Below, piece by piece: positions 8,241 to 16,879 of a DNA stretch of 64,000 nucleotides (position 1 is its first letter; each line of letters opens with the position of its first letter). The DNA lies in NCBI GenBank assembly GCA_026627065.1, contig JAPNUO010000001.1, forward strand, positions 248,001 through 312,000, given 5' to 3'. A model generated the notes under the pieces. It ran no database searches. It worked only from the letters and a program-made list of their open reading frames with translations, and was not told the DNA's origin. The translations under genes and the position numbers were made by a program. The DNA is from Bacillota bacterium. Lineage in GTDB: Bacteria; Bacillota; Sulfobacillia; Sulfobacillales; Sulfobacillaceae.

Positions 8241-9092
8241 ATGATTTCTCTCGGCCTGGACCTCGGCTCACGCTATACCAAAGCCATCGCTATTGACGAA
8301 TCGGGCAACATCTTAGCCAGACATGTGGAACGTACCAAGCCGCCGTTCGAGGCAACGGCCGCAGCTGTTGTGGACGCGCTTTTACGTCAGGCGGGTCTGG
8401 CGCTCGCGGACGTCGATTACGTGACCACCACCGGGTTTGGCCGCCTTACTGTGCCGTTTCGCCACATGCAGGTGACAGATTTAACCAGTGCCGCCCGAGG
8501 CGCTGCGGCCCTTCTTCCTGAGACGTCGATGGTGTTGGATATTGGGTTTCAAAGTACGCGTGCCATTGCCGTAGGACCCGGGGGACGCGTGCTTGATTTT
8601 AAAACGAACGACAAATGCGCAGCAGGAGCTGGCGGTTTTGTGGAGCGCACTGCCCGATACCTCGAAGTCGATTTGGAGGACATTGGCACACTGTCGCTGT
8701 CGGCGGCTGAGCCGGTGGCTATTAGCAGTATCTGTGCGGTGTTGGCTGAATCCGAAATTATCAACCATGTCACCGAGGGACGCCCCGTGGAAAACATTGT
8801 GCGCGGCGTCCATCGAGCCCTGGCTATCCGTGCCTTGGCCCTGATGCGCCGATTAGGATCACCTTCCAGCGTTACTCTGGTAGGGGGGATGGCACTGCAG
8901 TCGGGCTTGGTGGCCGAGGTTCAAGCTGCCGCTAACCTGCCCGTGCTTGTTCCCGACCTCCCTCAGTGGGTCGCTGCGTTGGGCGCCGCTAAGGTGGGAA
9001 TTCAGCGCTTAGGCGCGTCTACGCGTTCCCCTCAGCGTCCACCGCGGCTTTCCGTCCTGGCGCCGCAATCAAAGGCGGTGAGACTGCCATGA
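8241..9092 (+). CDS. bcrD: Second BcrA/BcrD-type ATPase subunit
   Basis: The 283-residue protein is a paralogue of its upstream neighbour, with the phosphate-1 loop GLDLGSRYTKAI and cluster cysteines 126 (NDKCAAGAGGF) and 165 (SSICAVLAESE). The phosphate-2 region reads DIGFQSTRAI instead of DIGGQDSKAI, losing the Gly and Asp usually present. One ATP site of the heterodimer may therefore be altered. The start follows GGAGGGATCCCG. The stop codon overlaps the next start in ATGA. Together with the previous three genes it completes a four-subunit set. Assignment to D rather than A rests on gene order only. Confidence 0.7.
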   Translation: MISLGLDLGSRYTKAIAIDESGNILARHVERTKPPFEATAAAVVDALLRQAGLALADVDYVTTTGFGRLTVPFRHMQVTDLTSAARGAAALLPETSMVLDIGFQSTRAIAVGPGGRVLDFKTNDKCAAGAGGFVERTARYLEVDLEDIGTLSLSAAEPVAISSICAVLAESEIINHVTEGRPVENIVRGVHRALAIRALALMRRLGSPSSVTLVGGMALQSGLVAEVQAAANLPVLVPDLPQWVAALGAAKVGIQRLGASTRSPQRPPRLSVLAPQSKAVRLP

Positions 9093-10669
9093 ATGCAGTG
9101 ACCGCCCTCTTTTCCACTGTCCTAGACAACGCGTGGCTTTCACGCCCCGCCGTTTATTATCGCAATCGGGTGCTGACCTACAATGACATGCTGACGTCAA
9201 TCCATCAGGTTTCCCACGGGTTGACGGCCCTAGGGATCAAGCCGGAATCCCGTCTCCTTTTAATCGGATACGATACGCCCGAGTTTCTCTCGCTATTTTA
9301 CGGAGCCATCGAAAGCGGGATCGTCCCGGTTCCGGTCAACACCTATCTTCCCTCCGACGACTATCTCTACTTCCTTAAAGACAGCGGCGCGCGAGTGCTC
9401 TGCATCGAGGCAGAACTGTGGCCCCATCTGGCGCCAGTGCTGGCGGAGTCGGAGGTCCCGCTAGACTGGGTCATGATTCTTCACGGCAAAGAGTTCCTGC
9501 CCGCCAGACCCGAATGGCTCGCCTCCTCGGCGCCCCTGCTCTTTTTTGAACCGTGGAGGGCGGCCCAGCCTCCCCTTCCCACGGTCAAGGAGGCAGCAGC
9601 GGACGAACCCGCTTTTTGGCTTTACAGCTCAGGGAGCACCGGGCGGCCCAAAGCCGCGGTACACGTGCATCACAGCATAGTGCAGGCCAGCGTTCACTAT
9701 GGTCGGGAGGTGCTCCAGATCACCCCCGATGATCGCCTCTTCTCGGGTTCTAAGCTCTTTTTTGCGTATGGGTTGGGCAACAGCTCTTATTTAGCCTTTG
9801 CTCAAGGTGCCAGTGTGGTGCTCGAGCGACAAAAAGCCGAAGCGGCGACGCTCTTGGCCGATCTTTACCGCTATCGTCCCACGCTGTTTTTTGCGGTGCC
9901 GACGTTGTTTCAAGCGATGCTCAGCATGTCCTCGGAAATCGGTCAGCCGCTGTCTTTCTTACGGGCATGCGTTTCAGCCGGGGAACCCTTGCCATCCGAG
10001 GTGGCTCGCCGATGGCGCCAACGGTTTGGTGTCGACATCTTGGATGGGTTGGGGTCGACCGAAGCACTGCACGTCTACATTTCTCAGCGTTTGGGCGACG
10101 CCTCGCCGGGCGGCGGGGCATGGGTGGTGCCCGGCTATGAGGTCAAGGTTGTTGATGAGGCGGGACAGCCGCTCCCCGACGGTGAAATCGGCGATCTGTG
10201 GCTCAAGGGCGACACCCTCTTCTTCTACTACTGGAACCAACGCGAACGCACGCGGACCCAGTTTGTCGGCCCCTGGTACCGGACGGGAGACAAGGTGCTT
10301 CGCCAGCCCGACGGCCGTCTCTTTTACCAGGGGCGTTCGGACGACATGATCAAAGTCAACGGCTTATGGGTCTCGCCCGTCGAAGTAGAGCACGTGCTCA
10401 TGACCCATCCGGCTGTTGACGACGCTGCTGTGGTGGGGATCCCCGATAATGCGGGCTTAATGCAACTTCATGCCTTTGTGGTGCTTACGGCAACGACTCG
10501 GCAGAGCCCCCGGATGGACGAGGTCCTGACCCTCTTCGTTCGGCAATCGCTTGCCCCTTATAAGGCACCGCGAGTGTGGCACTGGGTCGATGCGTTGCCC
10601 AAAACTGCGACGGGGAAAATTCAGCGGCAACGACTGCGAGAGGGGATGGGACTGATGTCGATAAATTAG
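9089..10669 (+). CDS. Benzoate-CoA ligase family protein
   Basis: This 526-residue AMP-forming acyl-CoA ligase resembles benzoate-CoA ligases (BadA/BclA type). The ATP-binding loop is YSSGSTGRPKAAVH. FFAYGLGNSSYLAF and LGSTEALHVYIS are characteristic of aryl-CoA ligases of this group. The hinge is YRTGDKVLRQPDGRLFYQGR, and the C-terminal catalytic lysine is in LPKTATGKIQRQR. It would activate benzoate or a related ring acid to its CoA ester in the cytoplasm, the substrate of the reductase encoded by the four preceding genes. Translational coupling (ATGA) to bcrD supports one pathway. The precise aromatic acid cannot be read from sequence. Confidence 0.8.
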   Translation: MNAVTALFSTVLDNAWLSRPAVYYRNRVLTYNDMLTSIHQVSHGLTALGIKPESRLLLIGYDTPEFLSLFYGAIESGIVPVPVNTYLPSDDYLYFLKDSGARVLCIEAELWPHLAPVLAESEVPLDWVMILHGKEFLPARPEWLASSAPLLFFEPWRAAQPPLPTVKEAAADEPAFWLYSSGSTGRPKAAVHVHHSIVQASVHYGREVLQITPDDRLFSGSKLFFAYGLGNSSYLAFAQGASVVLERQKAEAATLLADLYRYRPTLFFAVPTLFQAMLSMSSEIGQPLSFLRACVSAGEPLPSEVARRWRQRFGVDILDGLGSTEALHVYISQRLGDASPGGGAWVVPGYEVKVVDEAGQPLPDGEIGDLWLKGDTLFFYYWNQRERTRTQFVGPWYRTGDKVLRQPDGRLFYQGRSDDMIKVNGLWVSPVEVEHVLMTHPAVDDAAVVGIPDNAGLMQLHAFVVLTATTRQSPRMDEVLTLFVRQSLAPYKAPRVWHWVDALPKTATGKIQRQRLREGMGLMSIN

Positions 10670-11279
10670 ATGGACAAAATTCGTGGGCTGGCACTACATC
10701 TTGCCCTTTTTCGCGCGATTTCCGAGAGGTTTGGAGGAGAACCCGCGCCGTCGGGGTTCTGCGGCACCACGACCGCACGGCCTGGCGGACGCTAGAAGAG
10801 AGACACGATGAACGGACAGGAAGACACTCAGAAACCGGCTGCCGCCTGGTCGACTCAGCCGGTTTTCTGTGCGCATTGGCGCATCTACCCTTGGCTTTCC
10901 CTCTTTTCCATCGCGGGCCGTCCGCCCGGTTGAACCGCGGTTTCTTCGGGGGATGCGCCTAAGCGTGTTTTGCGGCTGATTCTCGGGCACAGGGAGACAG
11001 AATCGTTGCTGCGTTCCGAACCGACCACGCGGACTCCTGAAACGCCGCAGCATCGTGTCTACCACAATCCCCGAGCTTGAGATCCGTGTCCAATGGACGC
11101 ACAGACCCTGCTTGTGCGAACAATTGTCGCGGGAAGACGTGTGGCATGGCGGTCGGCTCCTTGCGGGAATCGACTCAGTGTCCGGGCGACTTCGCTGGCA
11201 CAGCGGTACTAGAGCATAGTGGTGGGTAGACTGAATATACTAGGACGACGATGATTTGCGCGGGTGGAGGAGGAAACTG
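10670..11279. other. Intergenic region between benzoate operon and ytxC-like gene
   Basis: No gene is supported over about 600 bases; only short frames without recognisable content are present. It holds the terminator-like hairpin at 10829-10869. Confidence 0.5.
10829..10869. terminator. Hairpin, likely terminator of the benzoate operon
   Basis: CAGAAACCGGCTG and CAGCCGGTTTTCTG form a strong stem with A-rich and T-rich flanks, as in bidirectional intrinsic terminators. It lies about 160 bases beyond the ligase stop. Confidence 0.5.
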
Positions 11280-12116
11280 ATGTCAGACTGGTTGGTGATC
11301 TGCCGGGATAACGACTTCAGAAAAGACCTGGGAGAATACTTGGCCCGATCCATTCCTGGTGAATGGGAACAACGCGACTATCCGAATCATGCGGCGTATC
11401 AACTTACGGTTTCCGAGCCCATCGGCGCTTGGATGCTAGGCCAGGCCTTAGCGCAATACTTGGTGGTGTACCGCGCCGGGGCGTGGCTTCGCCTCTTATT
11501 GCAAAGACGATACCGACTGAATGATTTAGCTGCAGAAGACTTTATCGTCCACCGAGCCCTGGATGTGTTGACGAAAGATCCCGAGCGAGTCCGAGATCGC
11601 TTGAACTGGACCAGCACGGTAATTTTTCGTCATCTGCAAAAAGATTCCTGTGTGGTGGTGGATGGCGTGCAGTGGTTTCTGCTGCACGATGTGCGACGAG
11701 AATTTGAGGAGGCCCTCGACGAAGCCTTCGATGCTTATCTCCTAGACCAGGAATATCAGGCGTTTGTGGAAGTATTGCGCCAGCTGGTGAGGGAAGCGAG
11801 TCAACGGGTGGACTGGATTCACGTTCACTTTCAGCAAGATCGCTTCTTCTTCGAAACATCGTCGGGCGATCGCATAGGCGATGCGTTAATTCAGGATATC
11901 TGGGATCACGCCGAGACTGCGCGCGAAGACCTGGGAGATGTTCTGGTCAGTGCTTTAGTGACGCTGGCCCCGCACCGGGTTACCATTCATCGGGGAAATC
12001 TGGAAAGCGCGGGCCGCGACATTTTGCTGGCAGTCTTCGGGGGAAGCGTGCTCTTTTGTCGTGGCTGCAGCCGTTGTTATCGCATGCGCGTTGACACTGA
12101 TCTTCAAAGTTTTTAA
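11280..12116 (+). CDS. ytxC: YtxC-like putative sporulation protein
   Basis: The protein is about 278 residues. It resembles the YtxC family in its LNDLAAEDFIVHRALDVL region and its acidic middle (EEALDEAFDAYLLDQEYQAF followed by VEVLRQLV). The position upstream of thrS is the same as for ytxC in Bacillus. The family is linked to sporulation by name and regulation, with unknown biochemistry. The ATG at 11280 follows GGAGGAGG. The last 25 residues (VFGGSVLFCRGCSRCYRM) look less family-like. A structured repeat begins 11 bases after the stop, so insertion near the 3' end may have replaced the original C-terminus. Confidence 0.6.
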   Translation: MSDWLVICRDNDFRKDLGEYLARSIPGEWEQRDYPNHAAYQLTVSEPIGAWMLGQALAQYLVVYRAGAWLRLLLQRRYRLNDLAAEDFIVHRALDVLTKDPERVRDRLNWTSTVIFRHLQKDSCVVVDGVQWFLLHDVRREFEEALDEAFDAYLLDQEYQAFVEVLRQLVREASQRVDWIHVHFQQDRFFFETSSGDRIGDALIQDIWDHAETAREDLGDVLVSALVTLAPHRVTIHRGNLESAGRDILLAVFGGSVLFCRGCSRCYRMRVDTDLQSF

Positions 12117-12126
12117 GATGAAGTAT

Positions 12127-12360
12127 GATGAAAAACCTGACGGCGCAAGCTGCGCGCTTGAGGCGCGGGGATAAGCCGCGTGATTGTGGTAAAATCTCCG
12201 TAGGTTCCACCCCGTGAGCAGAGGGTGCAACCAATGAAGGAGAGGGCTATGCCCCGTAGTGGTTCCCCACGAGGGTGCGAGCTCGCGTGTGGCTCGTCGC
12301 AGGGAAATGCGAGGAGCAGGGAGCGGCGAGAACGAATCCCCGCGCTTCGACCGTGGGGAG
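12127..12360 (+). ncRNA. Structured repeat RNA, copy 1 (HEARO/omega-RNA-like candidate)
   Basis: The segment shares several exact blocks in the same order with 20874-21064: GCGCAAGC, GGGGATAAGCCGC, GGTAAAA, GGTTCCACCCCGT and GCAGAGGGTGCAACCA. GGTTCCACCC can pair with GGGTGCAACC as a hairpin, and a terminal CCCCGC/GTGGGG stem ends both copies. Spacer sequences vary while the blocks stay fixed, as for a structured RNA. The block pattern resembles, from memory, standalone HEARO (IscB-associated) or TnpB omega-RNAs. No iscB or tnpB gene is adjacent. Confidence 0.5.
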
Positions 12361-12379
12361 AACGTCAACAATACGGTGT

Positions 12380-12595
12380 GCACAGTGAAGAGGACGATAT
12401 CTGACGATCCTTACAGAGAGGACTGACCAGGGGCTGCAAGTCAGTTCAGGCTCTCGTCCGATAGACCACCTTGGAGTGCCCGGCGTCTAAAAAGTCGGCG
12501 GAGCGCCCGATATCGCGCGGTGAAGAGGAACCTCTGGTTCAAGGGTGGTGGAACCGCGGCCTGTCCGTCCACCCAGGGGCCGGAGGATTTTTTTG
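12380..12595 (+). promoter_or_regulatory. T-box riboswitch leader of thrS
   Basis: AAGGGTGGTGGAACCGCGG at 12541-12559 is a consensus T-box. It is followed by a GC-rich stem and seven T residues (12588-12594), the terminator that competes with the antiterminator. A GGACGA/TCGTCC pairing near 12392-12459 may be part of stem I. ACC at 12465-12467 is a candidate Thr specifier. Uncharged tRNA-Thr would favour read-through into thrS. Confidence 0.9.
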
Positions 12596-12613
12596 TAGGT
12601 GGGGTGGGATACC

Positions 12614-14527
12614 TTGCTAGAATTCCAGATGAATGGGACCACATTAGTGGGGAAGCCAGGCGTGCGTCCTGCGGAATTGATGCCGCCGCCAGACGGAGCA
12701 TTGGCGGTGTGGGTAGACGGCGAGACCAGAGATCTCAACCGCCCGCTCGAACATGGGGGGCACATTCAGTATTTGACCTTTGACGATAGTGCGGGTCGAC
12801 ACGTGTTTCGTCATTCCAGCGCCCACCTTTTGGCTCAGGCGGTGAAACGGCTCTTCCCCAAGGCCAAACTGGGGACGGGCCCCGCGCTAGAAGATGGCTT
12901 TTATTACGACATTTGGCTTCCAGAACCGCTGACCGAGGCGGACTTGCCGCGGATTGAAGAAATGATGCGCGAAATCGTGAAAGAAGATTTGCCCATCGAG
13001 CGGGTAGAGCTGTCCCGTGACGAGGCGGTAGCGCTGTTTGATGGACGAGGCGAATCCTTTAAGCTCGAAATTGTCCGGCGTATTCCGGAGGGTACGGTTA
13101 TTTCAGCCTATCGCCAAGGTGAATTTATCGACCTCTGTTCGGGACCGCACGTGCCACGCACCGGCCTCATCGGAGCCATCAAGCTCACGCAGGTATCGGG
13201 AGCCTACTGGCGCGGGGATGAGAAAAATCCCATGATGACACGGATCTATGGGACGTCATTTCCTGACGCCGAAAGCCTAGAACGTCATTTGGCGCAAATT
13301 GAAGAGGCCAAATTGCGGGATCACCGGAAACTGGGCGTGCAACTGGATCTCTTCAGTTTTCGGGAGGAGGCCCCCGGATTTGTGTTTTGGCATCCGAAAG
13401 GGCAGCAGGTGTATCGCACGCTGGAGGAGTTTTCCCGGCGCCTTCAAGCCCGTCGCGGCTATCAAGAGGTGGCGACCCCGTGGATCTATCGCGTGGGTCT
13501 TTGGGAACGCTCTGGCCATTGGGACCACTATCGGGACAACTTGTTTCTTATCGACCGGGAGGAGGAACTGGCGGGCGTAAAACCCATGAACTGCCCCGGG
13601 CATTGCCTGTTGTTTAAAGGGGCCACCCGCTCGTATCGCGATCTGCCATGGCGTCTGGCCGAGTACAGTCCCTTGTCGCGCTATGAACGGTCCGGCGCGC
13701 TGCACGGACTGATGCGCGTGAGAGGATTTCACCAGGACGACGCGCACCTGTTCGTGCGGCCGGACCAGATCCGCGAAGAAATGTTCGGGGTCTTGGACTT
13801 GGTGGACATCGTCTACCGAACGTTTGACATGCCGTACGAAGTTGTGCTTTCTACGCGGCCGGACGATTACATGGGAGAGCTGGCACTCTGGGAACGGGCG
13901 GAAGCCGAACTGGAAGCCGTGCTTCGCGCGCGCGGGCTCAAGTACCAGATTAATCCGAAGGATGGCGCCTTTTACGGACCTAAACTCGATGTCTACGCGG
14001 TAGACAGTTTAGGGAGACGGTGGCAGTGTGCGACGGCTCAGCTGGATTTTCAGCTGCCGGAGAAGTTTCAGCTTGAATATATTGACCAGGACGGGCAGCC
14101 CAAGCGGCCGGTTATGATTCACCGCGCGATCATGGGGTCCATCGAGCGGTTTTTGGGAATTTTGGTCGAACACTATGGGGGAGCCTTTCCCTTGTGGTTA
14201 GCTCCCGTGCAGGTGCGAATCTTGCCCATTACCGATCGCCAGCAAAATTACGCCCACCGGATTTTGGCAGAGCTCAGAACTCTCGGGGTGAGGGCGGAAG
14301 TGGACGATCGCAACCAAAAGGTTCAGTATAAAATTCGAGAGGCGCAAGTGGCAAAGATCCCCGAAATGCTGGTGGTGGGACCGCGCGATGAAGCTAGCGG
14401 CAGTGTGTCGCTGAGAACCCGAGAAGCGGGAGACCGGGGCGCCGTGCCGCTGTCAGAATACCTGGCCAGTATTCGGGAGCGGGCCAAAATTCCTGAGGAG
14501 GACGTCTCGACCGTTGGTTTGAGTTGA
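12614..14527 (+). CDS. thrS: Threonyl-tRNA synthetase
   Basis: This class II synthetase has the full ThrRS layout. It begins with an N-terminal TGS domain (to about residue 60). The editing domain shows HSSAHLLAQAVK and DLCSGPHVP. The catalytic core has the zinc-site cysteine in MNCPGHCLLFK and motif 3 GSIERFLGILVEHYGG. The C-terminal anticodon domain contains VRAEVDDRNQKVQYKIREAQ. It charges tRNA-Thr in the cytoplasm. The TTG at 12614 is chosen because the T-box terminator ends at 12594 and the TGS domain begins at once. GTG 12599 and ATG 12629 are alternatives. Expression is expected to respond to uncharged tRNA-Thr. Confidence 0.95.
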   Translation: MLEFQMNGTTLVGKPGVRPAELMPPPDGALAVWVDGETRDLNRPLEHGGHIQYLTFDDSAGRHVFRHSSAHLLAQAVKRLFPKAKLGTGPALEDGFYYDIWLPEPLTEADLPRIEEMMREIVKEDLPIERVELSRDEAVALFDGRGESFKLEIVRRIPEGTVISAYRQGEFIDLCSGPHVPRTGLIGAIKLTQVSGAYWRGDEKNPMMTRIYGTSFPDAESLERHLAQIEEAKLRDHRKLGVQLDLFSFREEAPGFVFWHPKGQQVYRTLEEFSRRLQARRGYQEVATPWIYRVGLWERSGHWDHYRDNLFLIDREEELAGVKPMNCPGHCLLFKGATRSYRDLPWRLAEYSPLSRYERSGALHGLMRVRGFHQDDAHLFVRPDQIREEMFGVLDLVDIVYRTFDMPYEVVLSTRPDDYMGELALWERAEAELEAVLRARGLKYQINPKDGAFYGPKLDVYAVDSLGRRWQCATAQLDFQLPEKFQLEYIDQDGQPKRPVMIHRAIMGSIERFLGILVEHYGGAFPLWLAPVQVRILPITDRQQNYAHRILAELRTLGVRAEVDDRNQKVQYKIREAQVAKIPEMLVVGPRDEASGSVSLRTREAGDRGAVPLSEYLASIRERAKIPEEDVSTVGLS

Positions 14528-14654
14528 TGGGACCCGCCAGCCGCTACAGGTGGCCGAGAGCAAGGGCGCGCTCCGACTGCCGCGCGGCCGTCGATTTGGC
14601 TAGCTTCCAAAACAGCCTCGGTGAGGCGGCAACATGCGCCGAGCCGGGAAACCG

Positions 14655-14683
14655 TTGACGTTCTGCGCACGAACCTTTAAAAT
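14655..14683 (+). promoter_or_regulatory. Sigma-A type promoter of infC-rpmI-rplT
   Basis: TTGACG at 14655-14660 and TAAAAT at 14678-14683 are separated by exactly 17 bases, upstream of the leader terminator. Confidence 0.75.
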
Positions 14684-14823
14684 ACGCACAGGAACGCCGA
14701 ACAAAGCAGAAGTGTCTCAACTTCTCACCCCGAGGCGCAGGCCAACAGGGTATTTAAGTGAGGGCTAACCAGGATCCGAAGGCGTAAAGGCGTGCGGACG
14801 TGAGGGAGGATCCTTCTGTATTG

Positions 14824-14850
14824 GACGGGTCAAGTACCCGTCTTTTTGTT
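14824..14850 (+). terminator. Leader terminator/attenuator of infC
   Basis: GACGGGT and ACCCGTC form a perfect seven-base stem with loop CAAGT, followed by TTTTTGTT. It sits between the promoter and infC. In Firmicutes this leader is controlled by ribosomal protein L20; that mode is inferred here. Confidence 0.85.
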
Positions 14851-14903
14851 AGGGAGAACCCAACGGCGGTGAAGGCAAAGGATTTGAGCGAGGGAGGGAC
14901 GCG

Positions 14904-15419
14904 ATTATCAGAGAGCTTCGGATTAACGAGGAAATCCGAGTGCGCGAGGTGCGGGTAGTCGGAGATAACGGCGAACAATTTGGCGTCATGTCTTTGCGGG
15001 ATGCTCTGCAATTGGCCCAGGAGCGTCACGTGGATCTGGTGGAGGTGTCTCCCACCGCCAAGCCCCCTGTATGCCGGCTCATGGATTACGGTAAGTATAA
15101 GTACGAGCAGGCCAAGCGCGACCGGGAGTCGCGGAAAAAGCAAAAAGTGGTCAACGTCAAAGAACTGAAGATGCGGCCAGCGATCGAAGAGCACGATTTT
15201 GACGTCAAAGTCAAAAATGCTCGGCGGTTCTTGGAAGACGGCGACAAAGTGAAATGTACCATGGTGTTCCGGGGCCGGGAAATTGTTCACGCGAGCTTAG
15301 CGCAAGAGACCCTGACGCGATTAGCCGAATTAGTGTCGGACATTGGGGCGGTAGAACGCGCGCCTCGGGTTGAAGGGCGCACGATGATTATGATTTTGGC
15401 CCCGAAAAAAGGAGCGTAA
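14904..15419 (+). CDS. infC: Translation initiation factor IF-3
   Basis: The protein is about 171 residues. The N-terminal domain starts LRINEEIRVREVRVVGDNGE and the C-terminal domain contains HDFDVKVKNARRFLEDGDKVK. It binds the 30S subunit and checks initiator codons. No ATG or GTG fits the true N-terminus, which reads ATT ATC AGA GAG CTT behind GGGAGGGA. An ATT start at 14904 (or ATC at 14907) is therefore proposed, a known peculiarity of infC used for autoregulation. A GTG at 14940 would delete conserved residues. It is first in the infC-rpmI-rplT operon. Confidence 0.93.
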   Translation: MIRELRINEEIRVREVRVVGDNGEQFGVMSLRDALQLAQERHVDLVEVSPTAKPPVCRLMDYGKYKYEQAKRDRESRKKQKVVNVKELKMRPAIEEHDFDVKVKNARRFLEDGDKVKCTMVFRGREIVHASLAQETLTRLAELVSDIGAVERAPRVEGRTMIMILAPKKGA

Positions 15420-15422
15420 GTT

Positions 15423-15620
15423 ATGCCAAAAATGAAGTCACATCGCGGAGCGGCGAAACGGCTTAGGTTGACGGGATCAGGAAAGCCGAAGCGTCACAAG
15501 GCGGGGAAGAGTCACTTGCTGGTTCATAAGTCGGCATCGCGCCGACGCCGCCTGCGAAAGTGGGAAGTCTTGTCGCCGGCCGATCGGCACCGGGTCAAGC
15601 GGCTTTTGCCTTACGGCTAG
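15423..15620 (+). CDS. rpmI: 50S ribosomal protein L35
   Basis: This very basic 65-residue protein begins MPKMKSHRGAAKRLRLTGSG and contains KSASRRRRLRKWEVLSPADR, typical of bL35. It lies three bases after infC in the conserved infC-rpmI-rplT order, and is a structural part of the large subunit. Confidence 0.97.
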   Translation: MPKMKSHRGAAKRLRLTGSGKPKRHKAGKSHLLVHKSASRRRRLRKWEVLSPADRHRVKRLLPYG

Positions 15621-15665
15621 TCATTAGAAGAACGGCAACGCGAGGACGAACGGAGGACACGATCT

Positions 15666-16019
15666 ATGGCTCGAGTGAAGAATGGGCGAGTAAGGCATCG
15701 TCGGCACAAGAAGATTTTAAAGATGGCGCGAGGGTATCGGGGGGCGCGTTCTCGCCATTTTCGCCCGGCGAATGAAGCGGTGATGCACAGCTTATGGTAT
15801 GCCTATCAACATCGCAAAAAGCGGAAGGGGGATTTCCGACGCCTTTGGATTACGCGCATCAATGCGGCGGCGCGGATGAACGGAATCTCGTACAGCCGCT
15901 TGATGAACGGCCTGAAGCGGGCCGGTATTGGCCTGGATCGCAAGGTCCTGGCGGATTTGGCGGTGCGGGACATGGATGCCTTTCGGTCGTTAGTGGACAA
16001 GGCTAAAGCTGCGCTGTAA
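15666..16019 (+). CDS. rplT: 50S ribosomal protein L20
   Basis: This basic 117-residue protein is of normal bL20 length. It begins [20 protein letters not shown] and has the long N-terminal helix, then [20 protein letters not shown] and a globular end. It is an early assembly protein of the 50S subunit and in Firmicutes also represses its own operon leader. The stop overlaps the following methyltransferase start (TAATGG), suggesting coupled translation. Confidence 0.97.
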   Translation: MARVKNGRVRHRRHKKILKMARGYRGARSRHFRPANEAVMHSLWYAYQHRKKRKGDFRRLWITRINAAARMNGISYSRLMNGLKRAGIGLDRKVLADLAVRDMDAFRSLVDKAKAAL

Positions 16020-16861
16020 TGGTTATCCAACCTCTGGACAGCGAGGATAACAAGCTTGTGCGGCGCGTGCGCCACCTGAGTCAAAGCAGCGAAGCGCGCA
16101 AGCGGAGTCGGGAGACTATTGTTGAGGGGTCTCGCTTGATAGAGGAAGCCTTAGCGGCGGGCCAGCAACCGCGGGCGGTGCTGTACAGCCCCAAGTGGGT
16201 GGAACGCGAAGCGGGGCGTTCCCTGCTTGTGCGTTTGGAAGCGATGGGCGTGACGGCCGTCTATGTGAGTGAGCGCGTGATGGGGGAACTGAGCCAAGTC
16301 GAGACGCCTCCGGGCATTTTGGCCATTGTCCCCATTCCGCGTGAGCGCGCATTGGACGACCTGCTGAGGCAGGCAAAGCCGCCATATGTGCTGCCGGTCG
16401 CCGTAGGCATTCAAGATCCGGGGAACCTCGGCACCCTCTTCCGCGCCGCGCTGGCGTCGGGGGCGCCGGCCATGGGCGTGGCCAAAGGCACCGTCGAGCC
16501 GTTTAATCCCAAGTGCATCCGGGCTGCGGCGGGGGCGGCTTTCCGGTTGCCGGTGGTGGCATTGGGCGAGGATTGGCTGCAGCGCCTGAGGAGTGGGGGG
16601 GTTGAGGTTCGGATGACGGCGGTGGACCGAGGCCGTCCCTATTACACGGTGCCCTGGGATGGCGCGGTGGCGCTGGTGTTGGGCAACGAGGGGCACGGCC
16701 TCGAGCCGTCGTGGATGTCCGACGCGACCGTGGTGACGATTCCGATGTCGCCAGCTGCCGAATCGTTGAACGTGGGAGTGGCGGGCGCGATTTTGCTCTT
16801 TCACGCCGCCTATCAGCGGGCCGCAGCCGGCGTTGGCTTTTCGGCCCCGCCTATGCTATAG
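16019..16861 (+). CDS. TrmH/SpoU-family RNA 2'-O-methyltransferase
   Basis: The 280-residue protein has an N-terminal SpoU substrate-binding domain (ETIVEGSRLIEEALAAG) and the C-terminal knotted SPOUT methyltransferase domain. Its three motifs are IQDPGNLGTLFRAALASG (motif 1, with the catalytic Arg), LVLGNEGHGLEP (motif 2) and IPMSPAAESLNVGVAGAIL (motif 3). Such enzymes methylate ribose in 23S rRNA or tRNA using S-adenosylmethionine. The location after rplT and before pheS is common in Firmicutes for this rRNA methylase. The exact target nucleotide cannot be read from the sequence. Confidence 0.9.
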   Translation: MVIQPLDSEDNKLVRRVRHLSQSSEARKRSRETIVEGSRLIEEALAAGQQPRAVLYSPKWVEREAGRSLLVRLEAMGVTAVYVSERVMGELSQVETPPGILAIVPIPRERALDDLLRQAKPPYVLPVAVGIQDPGNLGTLFRAALASGAPAMGVAKGTVEPFNPKCIRAAAGAAFRLPVVALGEDWLQRLRSGGVEVRMTAVDRGRPYYTVPWDGAVALVLGNEGHGLEPSWMSDATVVTIPMSPAAESLNVGVAGAILLFHAAYQRAAAGVGFSAPPML

Positions 16862-16879
16862 TCCAAGTGATAACGCGAT

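Larger units (their letters stand above)
14528..14903 (+). other. Leader of the infC operon
   Basis: There is no gene between thrS and infC. The stretch contains a consensus promoter at 14655-14683 and an intrinsic terminator at 14824-14850, so the infC operon has its own start and a transcription attenuator. Confidence 0.7.
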
